In this document: positions 8,358-15,386 of the stretch, piece after piece | Layout of the letters: each line of letters opens with the position of its first letter | How positions within the stretch are numbered: position 1 is the first letter of the stretch | Source of the DNA: Amycolatopsis arida | GTDB lineage: Bacteria > Actinomycetota > Actinomycetes > Mycobacteriales > Pseudonocardiaceae | Direction: 5' to 3' | NCBI RefSeq assembly: GCF_900115565.1 | Contig: NZ_FOWW01000004.1 | Coordinates: forward strand, 1 to 64,000 | Length of the DNA: 64,000 bases | Translations under genes and position numbers: made by a program | The notes under the pieces: generated by a model | The model's input: only the letters and a program-made list of their open reading frames with translations | Databases searched by the model: none | What the model was told of the DNA's origin: nothing

Positions 8358-9440
8358 CTAACTCGGTGCCGGGCCGGCGGACTCCCGCACCACCAACTCG
8401 ACGTCCAGCGTCGTCGCGCGGGGTGGCCGCGCCCCGGCCAACAACCGCAGCGCCAGCTCACCCGCGATCTCGCCCTTGCGGGTGAGGTCCTGCCGCACGG
8501 TGGTCAACGGCGGCTCAGTCCACCGTACCGGTGGGGTGTCGTCGAAGCCGACCACCGACAGGTCCCGCGGTACCGCCAGCCCCCGCTCCCGGGCCACCGT
8601 CAGCGCGGCGACCGCGAGCTCGTCGGACATGCACAGCAGCGCGGAGGGCCGCGGCTCCCGGTCGAGAACTGCCCGGACCGCGCCCATGGCCTGCTCGCGG
8701 GACAGCCCCGAGGTCTCCCAGACCGGCACCGACCCGGCCGGTACGCCGGCAGCGGCCAGCACCTCCAGGTACCCGGTCAGCCGCTCGCGGTTGTCCCGGA
8801 ACCGGCTGCGCAGCGCCTCGTCCACCGTCAAGGGTCCCTCGCGCGGCGTGGACAGGCACTGCGCCGACACGATGCCGAACCGGCGGTGCCCCAGTTCCAC
8901 CAGATGGCGGGCGGCGGCCGCGGCACCGCCCCGGTCGTCGATGCCCACCCTGGCCGATCCCGGCACCATCGGGTGGTCGATCACGACCAGCGGGAGCCGC
9001 CGGTCTCGCACCGCCCGCAACGCCGGCGCGCCGTCGGCGAGGGAGTAGGCCACCGCCAGGTCGACCTGCGCGCTGAGCACCCGCTCGGCGCGCGGGCCCC
9101 CGTCGTCCCCGCCGGGCAGCAACAGCAACGCGTGCCCCTCCGGGTCCACCCGGCTGGCGAGGGCGTCGAGGGTGATGGACAGGGCCGGGTCCGAGAACGC
9201 CGCGGACAGCCCGGTATCGAGCATGAACGCGATCGCGCCGGCCCGCCGGGTCGCCAGGCTCCGCGCGGTCGGGTTCGGGCCGGGATAGCCGAGCTGCCGG
9301 GCCGCGCGCAGGACCTCCTCCCGAAGTCGGGCGGACAGCTGGTCCGGCCGGTTGTAGGCGTTGGACACCGTCGCCCTGGACACGCCGACGAGCGCGGCGA
9401 CGTCATCGAGCGTCGGCCGGCGTCGCTTCCCGTCGGTCAT
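8358..9440 (-). CDS. LacI-family transcriptional regulator
   Basis: A 360-residue protein with the LacI DNA-binding domain at the N-terminus (TLDDVAALVGVSRATVSNAYN, residues 10-30, then the hinge helix NPTARSLATRR). A periplasmic-binding-protein-like effector domain follows, including GIDDRGGAAAAARHLVELGHR and SVVGFDDTPPVRWTEPPLTTV. It is transcribed away from the MFS gene at 9525, and a palindromic operator (9468-9481) lies between the two starts. It therefore probably represses itself and the transporter until a small ligand binds. The ligand cannot be read from the sequence; a non-sugar substrate is possible because the partner is a drug-exporter-like MFS protein. Confidence 0.92.
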   Translation of the reverse strand: MTDGKRRRPTLDDVAALVGVSRATVSNAYNRPDQLSARLREEVLRAARQLGYPGPNPTARSLATRRAGAIAFMLDTGLSAAFSDPALSITLDALASRVDPEGHALLLLPGGDDGGPRAERVLSAQVDLAVAYSLADGAPALRAVRDRRLPLVVIDHPMVPGSARVGIDDRGGAAAAARHLVELGHRRFGIVSAQCLSTPREGPLTVDEALRSRFRDNRERLTGYLEVLAAAGVPAGSVPVWETSGLSREQAMGAVRAVLDREPRPSALLCMSDELAVAALTVARERGLAVPRDLSVVGFDDTPPVRWTEPPLTTVRQDLTRKGEIAGELALRLLAGARPPRATTLDVELVVRESAGPAPS

Positions 9441-9467
9441 CGCCGCAGTCTAGGTCGGGTGGACATT

Positions 9468-9481
9468 CTGAAGCGCTTAAG
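9468..9481. promoter_or_regulatory. predicted LacI-family operator
   Basis: CTGAAGCGCTTAAG is a 14-base palindrome with one mismatched pair and the AAGC-GCTT centre typical of LacI-family operators. It sits midway in the 84-base divergent intergenic region between the regulator and the MFS gene. Confidence 0.65.
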
Positions 9482-9524
9482 ACACGCTGGGAGCGGAGTC
9501 TCACCGGGCGGAAGGGGCAGGTCC

Positions 9525-10721
9525 GTGGTGTCACAGCGGTTCGCGGTGATCCTGGTGTTCGCGCTCAACGGAGGGGCGCTGGGGTCCTGGGCGCCGAGGG
9601 TGCCCGCCCTGGCCGACCAGACCGACGCCGAACCCGGCGCGCTCGGGCTCGCCCTGCTCGGCGCCAGCGTCGGCATGCTGCTCGCGGCGGCGGTCACCGG
9701 GCGGCTGGTCGAGTGGTTCGGTGCCCGCGCGGTGATCGCCGGCTCGACACTGGTGGCCTGCGCGTTGCTGCCCGGCCTCGGCGCCGCGCCGTCGGTGCCG
9801 CTGCTGGGCGCCGCGCTGGTCGGCCTCGGCGCGTCGGTCGGGATGCTGGACGTGGCGATGAACGTGGCCGGCGTGGCCGTCGAGCGGCGGGTCGAGCGGC
9901 CCGTCATGCCGATCTTCCACGCCGGCTTCAGCTTCGGCGCGCTGGTCGGGTCGGGTGCGGCGGCGCTGGCCGCGGGGCACGGCTGGTCGCCGGCACGGCA
10001 CCTCACCGTCGCGGCGGTGGTCGCCGTCGCCGTGCTCTTGGCCGTGCTGCGGCCCCTGCCGGGTGTCGCGCCGCGGGCGGCGCACTCCGCCGAGCCGCCG
10101 CCCGCCGCCGGGGCGGTTCCGATCCGGCGCCCGGCGCTGTGGCTGCTCGCCGGCGTCGCGCTGTGCTCGGCGATCGCCGAGGGCGCGAGCTCGGACTGGT
10201 CGGCACTGCTGATGGTCACCGAGCACGGCGTCGGGGAGGGCGCCGCGGCGCTGGCCTTCTCGGTGTTCTCGCTGGCCATGGCCGTCACCCGGCTTGCCGG
10301 CGGCTGGACCCACGCGCGCTTCGGGCCGACGCGGGTCCTGGTGGGTGGCGCCGTGTGCGCCGGCGGCGGACTCCTCGCGGCCGCGCTCCTTCCCGTCGCG
10401 GCGGCGGGCTACGCCGGCTTCGTCCTGGCCGGGGCCGGTCTCGCGGCGTCCTTCCCGGTCGCGCTGAGCCTCGCCGGTGAGGCGGGGCGGCGGGGCGACG
10501 GCACCGGGGGAGAGCGGGAGATCGCCTTCGTCACGGCGATCGCCTACACCGGGTTCCTCGCCGGGCCACCGCTCATCGGCGGGATCGCCCAGTTGACCTC
10601 GCTGTCCACGTCGTTCGTGGCCGTCGGGCTGATCGCCGCGCTCATCGCGCCCGCGGCCACCGCCGCCGGCCGGTCCCTGGCCAGGGAGCGCGCCGCCACC
10701 CGCTGCTCGGGACGCGCCTGA
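9525..10721 (+). CDS. MFS transporter
   Basis: About 398 residues with some twelve hydrophobic segments. The first (FAVILVFALNGGALGSW) is followed by RVPALADQ, and a GRLVEWFGAR loop lies between helices 2 and 3. This resembles the Fucose/drug-type MFS subgroup with GxxDVAMN in helix 4 (GMLDVAMNVAG). The frame is open far upstream (to 8073), but that stretch is antisense to the LacI gene. I chose the GTG at 9525 because a purine-rich GGAAGGGGCAGG precedes it and the protein then begins just before helix 1; GTG 9528 is equally possible. Controlled by the divergent LacI regulator. Direction of transport and substrate unknown. Confidence 0.85.
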   Translation: MVSQRFAVILVFALNGGALGSWAPRVPALADQTDAEPGALGLALLGASVGMLLAAAVTGRLVEWFGARAVIAGSTLVACALLPGLGAAPSVPLLGAALVGLGASVGMLDVAMNVAGVAVERRVERPVMPIFHAGFSFGALVGSGAAALAAGHGWSPARHLTVAAVVAVAVLLAVLRPLPGVAPRAAHSAEPPPAAGAVPIRRPALWLLAGVALCSAIAEGASSDWSALLMVTEHGVGEGAAALAFSVFSLAMAVTRLAGGWTHARFGPTRVLVGGAVCAGGGLLAAALLPVAAAGYAGFVLAGAGLAASFPVALSLAGEAGRRGDGTGGEREIAFVTAIAYTGFLAGPPLIGGIAQLTSLSTSFVAVGLIAALIAPAATAAGRSLARERAATRCSGRA

Positions 10722-10814
10722 CGGACCCCTTCCCGACCCCGGCGGAGAGATCCACCGCATCCGAGGGCACCGGGCGAGAGGAGCCGCGCTCGGCGCTCGG
10801 CCTACTCTCGTGGG

Positions 10815-12830
10815 GTGTCCCCGGAAGGATCCCCGACCACCGGCGCCGCCCGCCGGGCCAGCACGCTCCCGCTGCTCCTGGTCTGCGTTCTACTCGCCGC
10901 CTTCGTCGCCATCGGTCTGGTCGCGCTGACCGGTGGTGCCGGCTACGTCATCGCCGGGCTCACCGACCCCGGCGTGGTCACCCGCTACGGCGTCACCGTG
11001 GTCAGGGTGGTCGCCGAGGCCGCCGCCGTGGTGTGCATCGGGGCGTTGCTGCTCGCCGCGTTCCTGGTGCCGCCGCAACGGTCGGGCACCCTCGCCGCCG
11101 ACGGCTACGCCGCGGTCCGCATCGCCGGCGTGGCGGCGTGGGTGTGGTGCGTCGCGGCGCTCGCCTCCGTGGTGTTCAGCGCCGCCGACGGCGCCGGCCG
11201 TCCGGTCACCCGGGTGCTGTCGCCGGAGGTGCTGGTCGGCCTCGTGGACGCCATCGAGCAGCCGAAGGCGTGGCTCATCACCGCGCTGATCGCGTTGCTG
11301 CTCGCGCTGGGGTGCCGCCTCGTGCTGAGCTGGGGCTGGACCACGGCCCTGTTCTTCCTCTCCGTCGGCGGGCTGGTCCCGATCGCCGTCACCGGGCACT
11401 CCGCCAGCGGCGGCTCGCACGACGTCGCCACCAACAGCCTGCTGTACCACCTCGTGGCGGCCGCGCTGTGGGTCGGCGGGCTCGTGGCGGTGCTCGCGCT
11501 GGGATGGCGGCGGGGCAGGCACCTCACCCTGGCCGCGCGCCGCTTCTCGAAGCTGGCGCTGGTGTGCTGGATCGTCATGGCCGTCTCCGGGGTGCTCAAC
11601 GCGGTCGTCCGGATGGGACCGGAGCACCTGTTCACCACCGACTACGGCCTGCTCGTGTTGGCCAAGATCGCCGCACTGGGCGTGCTCGGCGTGTTCGGCC
11701 ACCAGCAGCGTCAGCGTGGTGTGCGCGGCCTTGTCGACGGCGCCGGCGGCGGGCAACTGCTCCGGCTGGCCGCCGTCGAGATCGTGGTGATGTTCGTGAC
11801 GATCGGCCTCGCCGCCGCGCTGGCCAGGACACCGCCGCCGGAGGAGATCGGCTACCAACCGTCCACCACCGAGCTTTTGATCGGCTACGACCTGCACGCC
11901 CCGCCGACGCTGGCCCGCCTGCTCTTCGACTGGCGGTTCGACCTGGTCTACGGCACCGCGGCGATCGTGCTCGCGGCGCTGTACTTGCTCGGCGTGCGCC
12001 GGCTGCGTGGCCGTGGGGACCGGTGGCCGGTCGGCCGCACCCTGGCCTGGGTGTCCGGCTGCGCGCTCCTCCTGGTGTCGACCTCGTCCGGCATCGGCCG
12101 GTACGCGCCGGCGATGTTCAGCGTGCACATGGGCAATCACATGTTGCTCTCGATGGTCGTGCCGGTGCTGCTGGTGCTCGGTGGCCCGGTGACCCTGGCG
12201 CTGCGGGCGCTGCCACCGGCCGGGCGGAAGGCGCCTCCCGGGCCGCGCGAGTGGCTGCTGGCGTTCGTGCACTCCCCGGTCTCGCGGGTGCTCACCCACC
12301 CGCTGGTGGCACTGGTGCTGTTCGTCGGCTCCTTCTACATCCTGTACTTCTCCGGGTTGTTCGACTCCGCGCTCAACTACCACTGGGCCCACCTGGCGAT
12401 GAACGCGCACTTCCTGCTCGCCGGGTACGTCTTCTTCTGGCCGGTGATCGGGGTCGACCCCGCCCCGCGCCGCCTCCCGCCGATCGGTCGGCTGGGTCTG
12501 ATGTTCGCGGCGATCCCGTTCCACGCCTTCTTCGGCGTGATCCTGATGAGCATGCAGACCGTCATCGGCGAGACCTTCTACCGCTCGCTGCGGCTGCCGT
12601 GGGTCCAGGACCTGCTGGCCGACCAGCGGCTGGGCGGCGGCATCGCGTGGGCCTCCGGCGAGGGGCCGGTGGTCCTGGTCCTGATCGCCCTGCTGGTGCA
12701 GTGGGCGCGCGCCGACGAGCGCGAGGCGCGCCGCACCGACCGTCGGGAGGCGGCCAGCGGCGACGCGGAGCTGGCCGCGTACAACGCGATGCTCAAGAAG
12801 CTCGCCGACCAGGGCCGCCCCCGCGAGTGA
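10815..12830 (+). CDS. CopD / CtaG fusion: copper uptake and cytochrome oxidase assembly membrane protein
   Basis: A 671-residue integral membrane protein made of two families. The N-terminal part (about residues 1-350) resembles CopD, with VTGHSASGGSHD and LWVGGLVAVL containing conserved His/Trp. The C-terminal part (about 370-640) resembles the caa3-type assembly factor CtaG, with MFSVHMGNHMLLSMVVPVLLVLGGP, YHWAHLAMNAHFLLAGYVFFW and ADQRLGGGIAWASGE. Such fusions are common in actinobacteria. They are thought to move copper across the membrane and hand it to the CuA/CuB sites of terminal oxidase. The gene starts at GTG 10815 and appears to be a single unit. Confidence 0.88.
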   Translation: MSPEGSPTTGAARRASTLPLLLVCVLLAAFVAIGLVALTGGAGYVIAGLTDPGVVTRYGVTVVRVVAEAAAVVCIGALLLAAFLVPPQRSGTLAADGYAAVRIAGVAAWVWCVAALASVVFSAADGAGRPVTRVLSPEVLVGLVDAIEQPKAWLITALIALLLALGCRLVLSWGWTTALFFLSVGGLVPIAVTGHSASGGSHDVATNSLLYHLVAAALWVGGLVAVLALGWRRGRHLTLAARRFSKLALVCWIVMAVSGVLNAVVRMGPEHLFTTDYGLLVLAKIAALGVLGVFGHQQRQRGVRGLVDGAGGGQLLRLAAVEIVVMFVTIGLAAALARTPPPEEIGYQPSTTELLIGYDLHAPPTLARLLFDWRFDLVYGTAAIVLAALYLLGVRRLRGRGDRWPVGRTLAWVSGCALLLVSTSSGIGRYAPAMFSVHMGNHMLLSMVVPVLLVLGGPVTLALRALPPAGRKAPPGPREWLLAFVHSPVSRVLTHPLVALVLFVGSFYILYFSGLFDSALNYHWAHLAMNAHFLLAGYVFFWPVIGVDPAPRRLPPIGRLGLMFAAIPFHAFFGVILMSMQTVIGETFYRSLRLPWVQDLLADQRLGGGIAWASGEGPVVLVLIALLVQWARADEREARRTDRREAASGDAELAAYNAMLKKLADQGRPRE

Positions 12831-12892
12831 GCCGTACCCGGTAGCACACCCCACCGACAGGAACGCCGTTCCGAGGCCCGCCGACCCGCAGG

Positions 12893-12920
12893 TTGTCCAC
12901 ATCGCCTCCGGTCGTCCACA
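12893..12920 (+). promoter_or_regulatory. tandem DnaA-box-like pair upstream of ssb
   Basis: TTGTCCACA (12893-12901) is followed, 19 bases start to start, by TCGTCCACA (12912-12920), which continues as GATT. The same pair at the same distance occurs in reverse orientation at 33024-32997. It lies about 115 bases upstream of the ssb start. Confidence 0.5.
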
Positions 12921-13035
12921 GATTCGCCGCGGCCGCCCCACGCCGCCTCCCGGCCGGGCACGCTGACCAGTAGCCGCTCCGACCCTCGGGAAGGGCAGCG
13001 GCTCCGAGCGACAGCCGAGACGGAGGAGAAGGACG

Positions 13036-13479
13036 ATGGCGGTTGGGGAGACCACGGTGGCACTGGTCGGCACGGTGACCAGTGACCTGGCCCGGAGGCG
13101 GGTGTCCACCGGTGACGACGTCACCAGCTTCTGGGTGGTCAGCCATGAGCGGCGGTTCGACCGGGACACCGGCGAGTGGGTCGACGGCCGGCAGCTCTCC
13201 GTGCGGGTCTCGTGCTGGCGACGGCTGGCGGACAACGTCCAGGTGTCGCTGGGCAAGGGTGACCCGGTGATCGTCACTGGCCGGCTCTACACCAGCGAGT
13301 TCGACGGTGCCGACGGCGGCCGGCGCACGATCACCGAGTTGGACGCGTACGCCGTCGGGCCCAACCTCGGCCGGTGCGCCACGGTCGTGCAGCGGCACCG
13401 CCGGGACGGCCCTCCGGCGTCCGACCCGGGCCCGCCGAAGGCCACCGACCGTGCCGCGCCGGCTCCGGCGGCGGTGTAG
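13036..13479 (+). CDS. ssb: single-stranded DNA-binding protein (Rv2478c-like)
   Basis: The 147-residue product has an OB fold over residues 1-105: VALVGTVTSDL, then FWVVSHERRFDRDTGEW, then LSVRVSCWRRLADNV, then VIVTGRLYTSEFD. A short disordered tail rich in P and A follows. The tail lacks the acidic DDDIPF-type end of the main replicative SSB, so this is the second, actinobacterial SSB type seen beside ettA. It binds single-stranded DNA in the cytoplasm, probably as a tetramer. A good ribosome-binding site (GGAGGAGAAGG) precedes the ATG, and a stem-loop terminator follows. Confidence 0.88.
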   Translation: MAVGETTVALVGTVTSDLARRRVSTGDDVTSFWVVSHERRFDRDTGEWVDGRQLSVRVSCWRRLADNVQVSLGKGDPVIVTGRLYTSEFDGADGGRRTITELDAYAVGPNLGRCATVVQRHRRDGPPASDPGPPKATDRAAPAPAAV

Positions 13480-13507
13480 CCCGCCGGGTGCTCGGCGGGG
13501 GGCTCTG

Positions 13508-13534
13508 ACGGCCGCCGGAGGCCTCGGCGGCCGT
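13508..13534 (+). terminator. terminator after ssb
   Basis: ACGGCCGCCG (13508-13517) and CGGCGGCCGT (13525-13534) form a perfect 10-base-pair stem with a 7-base loop, 28 bases after the ssb stop codon. Confidence 0.7.
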
Positions 13535-13641
13535 GCTCAGCGGTGGAAAGGAGGTGGTGAAGGGCGAGTACCGCGGCGACCGGGACGGCTCGACGGTGAC
13601 CGCCGTGAAGGCGCGCGCACGGCGGCTCTACGATCGCAGGC

Positions 13642-15318
13642 ATGGCCGAGTTCATCTACACCATGAAAAAGGTGCGCAAGACGGTCGGGGACAAGGTCAT
13701 CCTCGACGACGTCAGCACCGCCTTCTACCCGGGCGCCAAGATCGGCGTGGTGGGTCCCAACGGCGCGGGCAAGTCCACCGTGCTCAAGATCATGGCAGGG
13801 CTCGACCAGCCGAGCAACGGGGAGGCGTTCCTCCAGCCGGAGGCCACGGTCGGCATCCTGCTGCAGGAACCCCCGCTGAACGAGGCCAAGACGGTTCGCG
13901 GCAACGTGGAGGAGGGGCTCGGCGAGATCAAGGTGAAGCTCGACCGCTTCAACGAGATCGCCGAGCAACTCGCCACCGACTACAGCGACGAGCTGATGGC
14001 GGAGATGGGCAAGCTCCAGGAGGAGCTCGACCACGCCGACGCCTGGGAGCTGGACTCGCAGCTCGAGCAGGCGATGGACGCGCTGCGCTGTCCGCCGGGC
14101 GACGAGCCGGTCACCCACCTCTCCGGCGGTGAGCGGCGGCGGGTGGCGCTGTGCAAGCTGCTGCTGTCGAAGCCGGACCTGCTGCTGCTCGACGAGCCGA
14201 CGAACCACCTGGACGCGGAGAGCGTGCTGTGGCTCGAGCAGTTCCTCTCGAAGTACCCGGGCGCCGTGCTGGCGGTGACCCACGACCGGTACTTCCTGGA
14301 CAACGTCGCGCAGTGGATCATGGAGATCGACCGCGGCCGAGTGATCGGTTACGAGGGCAACTACTCGACGTACCTGGAGAAGAAGCGCGAGCGATTGGAG
14401 GTGCAGGGCAAGAAGGACGCCAAGCTGGCCAGGCGGCTGCAGAGCGAGCTGGAGTGGGTGCGCTCCAACGCCAAGGCCCGGCAGACCAAGTCGCGCTCCC
14501 GGCTGGAGCGGTACGAGGAGATGGCCGCCGAGGCGGAGAAGACCCGGAAGCTGGACTTCGAGGAGATCCAGATCCCGCCGGGCCCGCGGTTGGGCAACGT
14601 GGTCGTGGAGGTCGAGCACCTGCGCAAGGGCTTCGATGACCGGGTGCTGATCGAGGACCTGTCGTTCACCCTCCCGCGCAACGGCATCGTCGGCGTGATC
14701 GGTCCGAACGGCGTCGGTAAGACGACACTGTTCAAGACCATCGTCGGGCTCGAGGAGCCGGACGCCGGCACGGTCCGGATCGGCGAGACGGTCAAGCTGT
14801 CCTATGTGGACCAGGAGCGGGCCGGGATCGACCCGGAGAAGACGGTGTGGCAGGTCGTCTCCGACGGGCTGGACTACATCCACGTCGGCCATACCGAGAT
14901 GCCGTCGCGGGCGTACGTGAGCGCGTTCGGCTTCAAGGGTCCGGACCAGCAGAAGCCGGCGGGGGTCCTGTCCGGGGGCGAGCGCAACCGGCTCAACCTC
15001 GCGATGACCCTCAAGCAGGGCGGCAACCTCATCCTGCTGGACGAGCCGACCAACGACCTGGACGTCGAGACGCTGGGATCGCTGGAGAACGCGCTCGAGC
15101 AGTTCCCCGGCTGCGCCGTGGTCATCTCCCACGACCGGTGGTTCCTGGACCGGGTGGCGACGCACATCCTGGCGTGGGAGGGCACCGACGAGAACCCGGC
15201 CAAGTGGTTCTGGTTCGAGGGCAACTTCGAAGGCTACGAGCGGAACAAGGTGGAGCGACTCGGGCCGGACGCGGCGCGCCCGCACCGGGTCACGCACCGC
15301 AAGCTCACCCGCGACTGA
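13642..15318 (+). CDS. ettA: energy-dependent translational throttle protein EttA (ABC-F)
   Basis: A 558-residue soluble ABC-F protein with two ATPase cassettes. Walker A motifs are GPNGAGKST (about residue 40) and GPNGVGKTT (about 355). LSGGE signatures are LSGGERRRVALCKLL and LSGGERNRLNLAMTL. Walker B motifs are LLLLDEPTNHLDAE and LILLDEPTNDLDVE. Between them is the charged interdomain linker (about 245-305, rich in K, R and E) that contacts the P-site tRNA. EttA binds the ribosomal E site and couples the first elongation step to the ATP/ADP ratio. Length, motifs and position between ssb and the glutamate dehydrogenase locus match M. tuberculosis Rv2477c. Confidence 0.96.
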   Translation: MAEFIYTMKKVRKTVGDKVILDDVSTAFYPGAKIGVVGPNGAGKSTVLKIMAGLDQPSNGEAFLQPEATVGILLQEPPLNEAKTVRGNVEEGLGEIKVKLDRFNEIAEQLATDYSDELMAEMGKLQEELDHADAWELDSQLEQAMDALRCPPGDEPVTHLSGGERRRVALCKLLLSKPDLLLLDEPTNHLDAESVLWLEQFLSKYPGAVLAVTHDRYFLDNVAQWIMEIDRGRVIGYEGNYSTYLEKKRERLEVQGKKDAKLARRLQSELEWVRSNAKARQTKSRSRLERYEEMAAEAEKTRKLDFEEIQIPPGPRLGNVVVEVEHLRKGFDDRVLIEDLSFTLPRNGIVGVIGPNGVGKTTLFKTIVGLEEPDAGTVRIGETVKLSYVDQERAGIDPEKTVWQVVSDGLDYIHVGHTEMPSRAYVSAFGFKGPDQQKPAGVLSGGERNRLNLAMTLKQGGNLILLDEPTNDLDVETLGSLENALEQFPGCAVVISHDRWFLDRVATHILAWEGTDENPAKWFWFEGNFEGYERNKVERLGPDAARPHRVTHRKLTRD

Positions 15319-15386
15319 ACGGTTCGTGGTACTCCTAGGCACCGCTGAGCGAGTACGCCAGAACCCAGACCGAGCGGAGTCCCCCC

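Noticed and set aside
8073-9524. Long open frame continuous with the MFS transporter
   Set aside because: It is antisense to the LacI regulator, has no start signal, and its translation is low-complexity R/G/P-rich sequence. The transporter begins at 9525.
10890-13277. 795-residue minus-strand frame
   Set aside because: Antisense of the CopD-CtaG fusion and ssb; no domains or ribosome-binding site.
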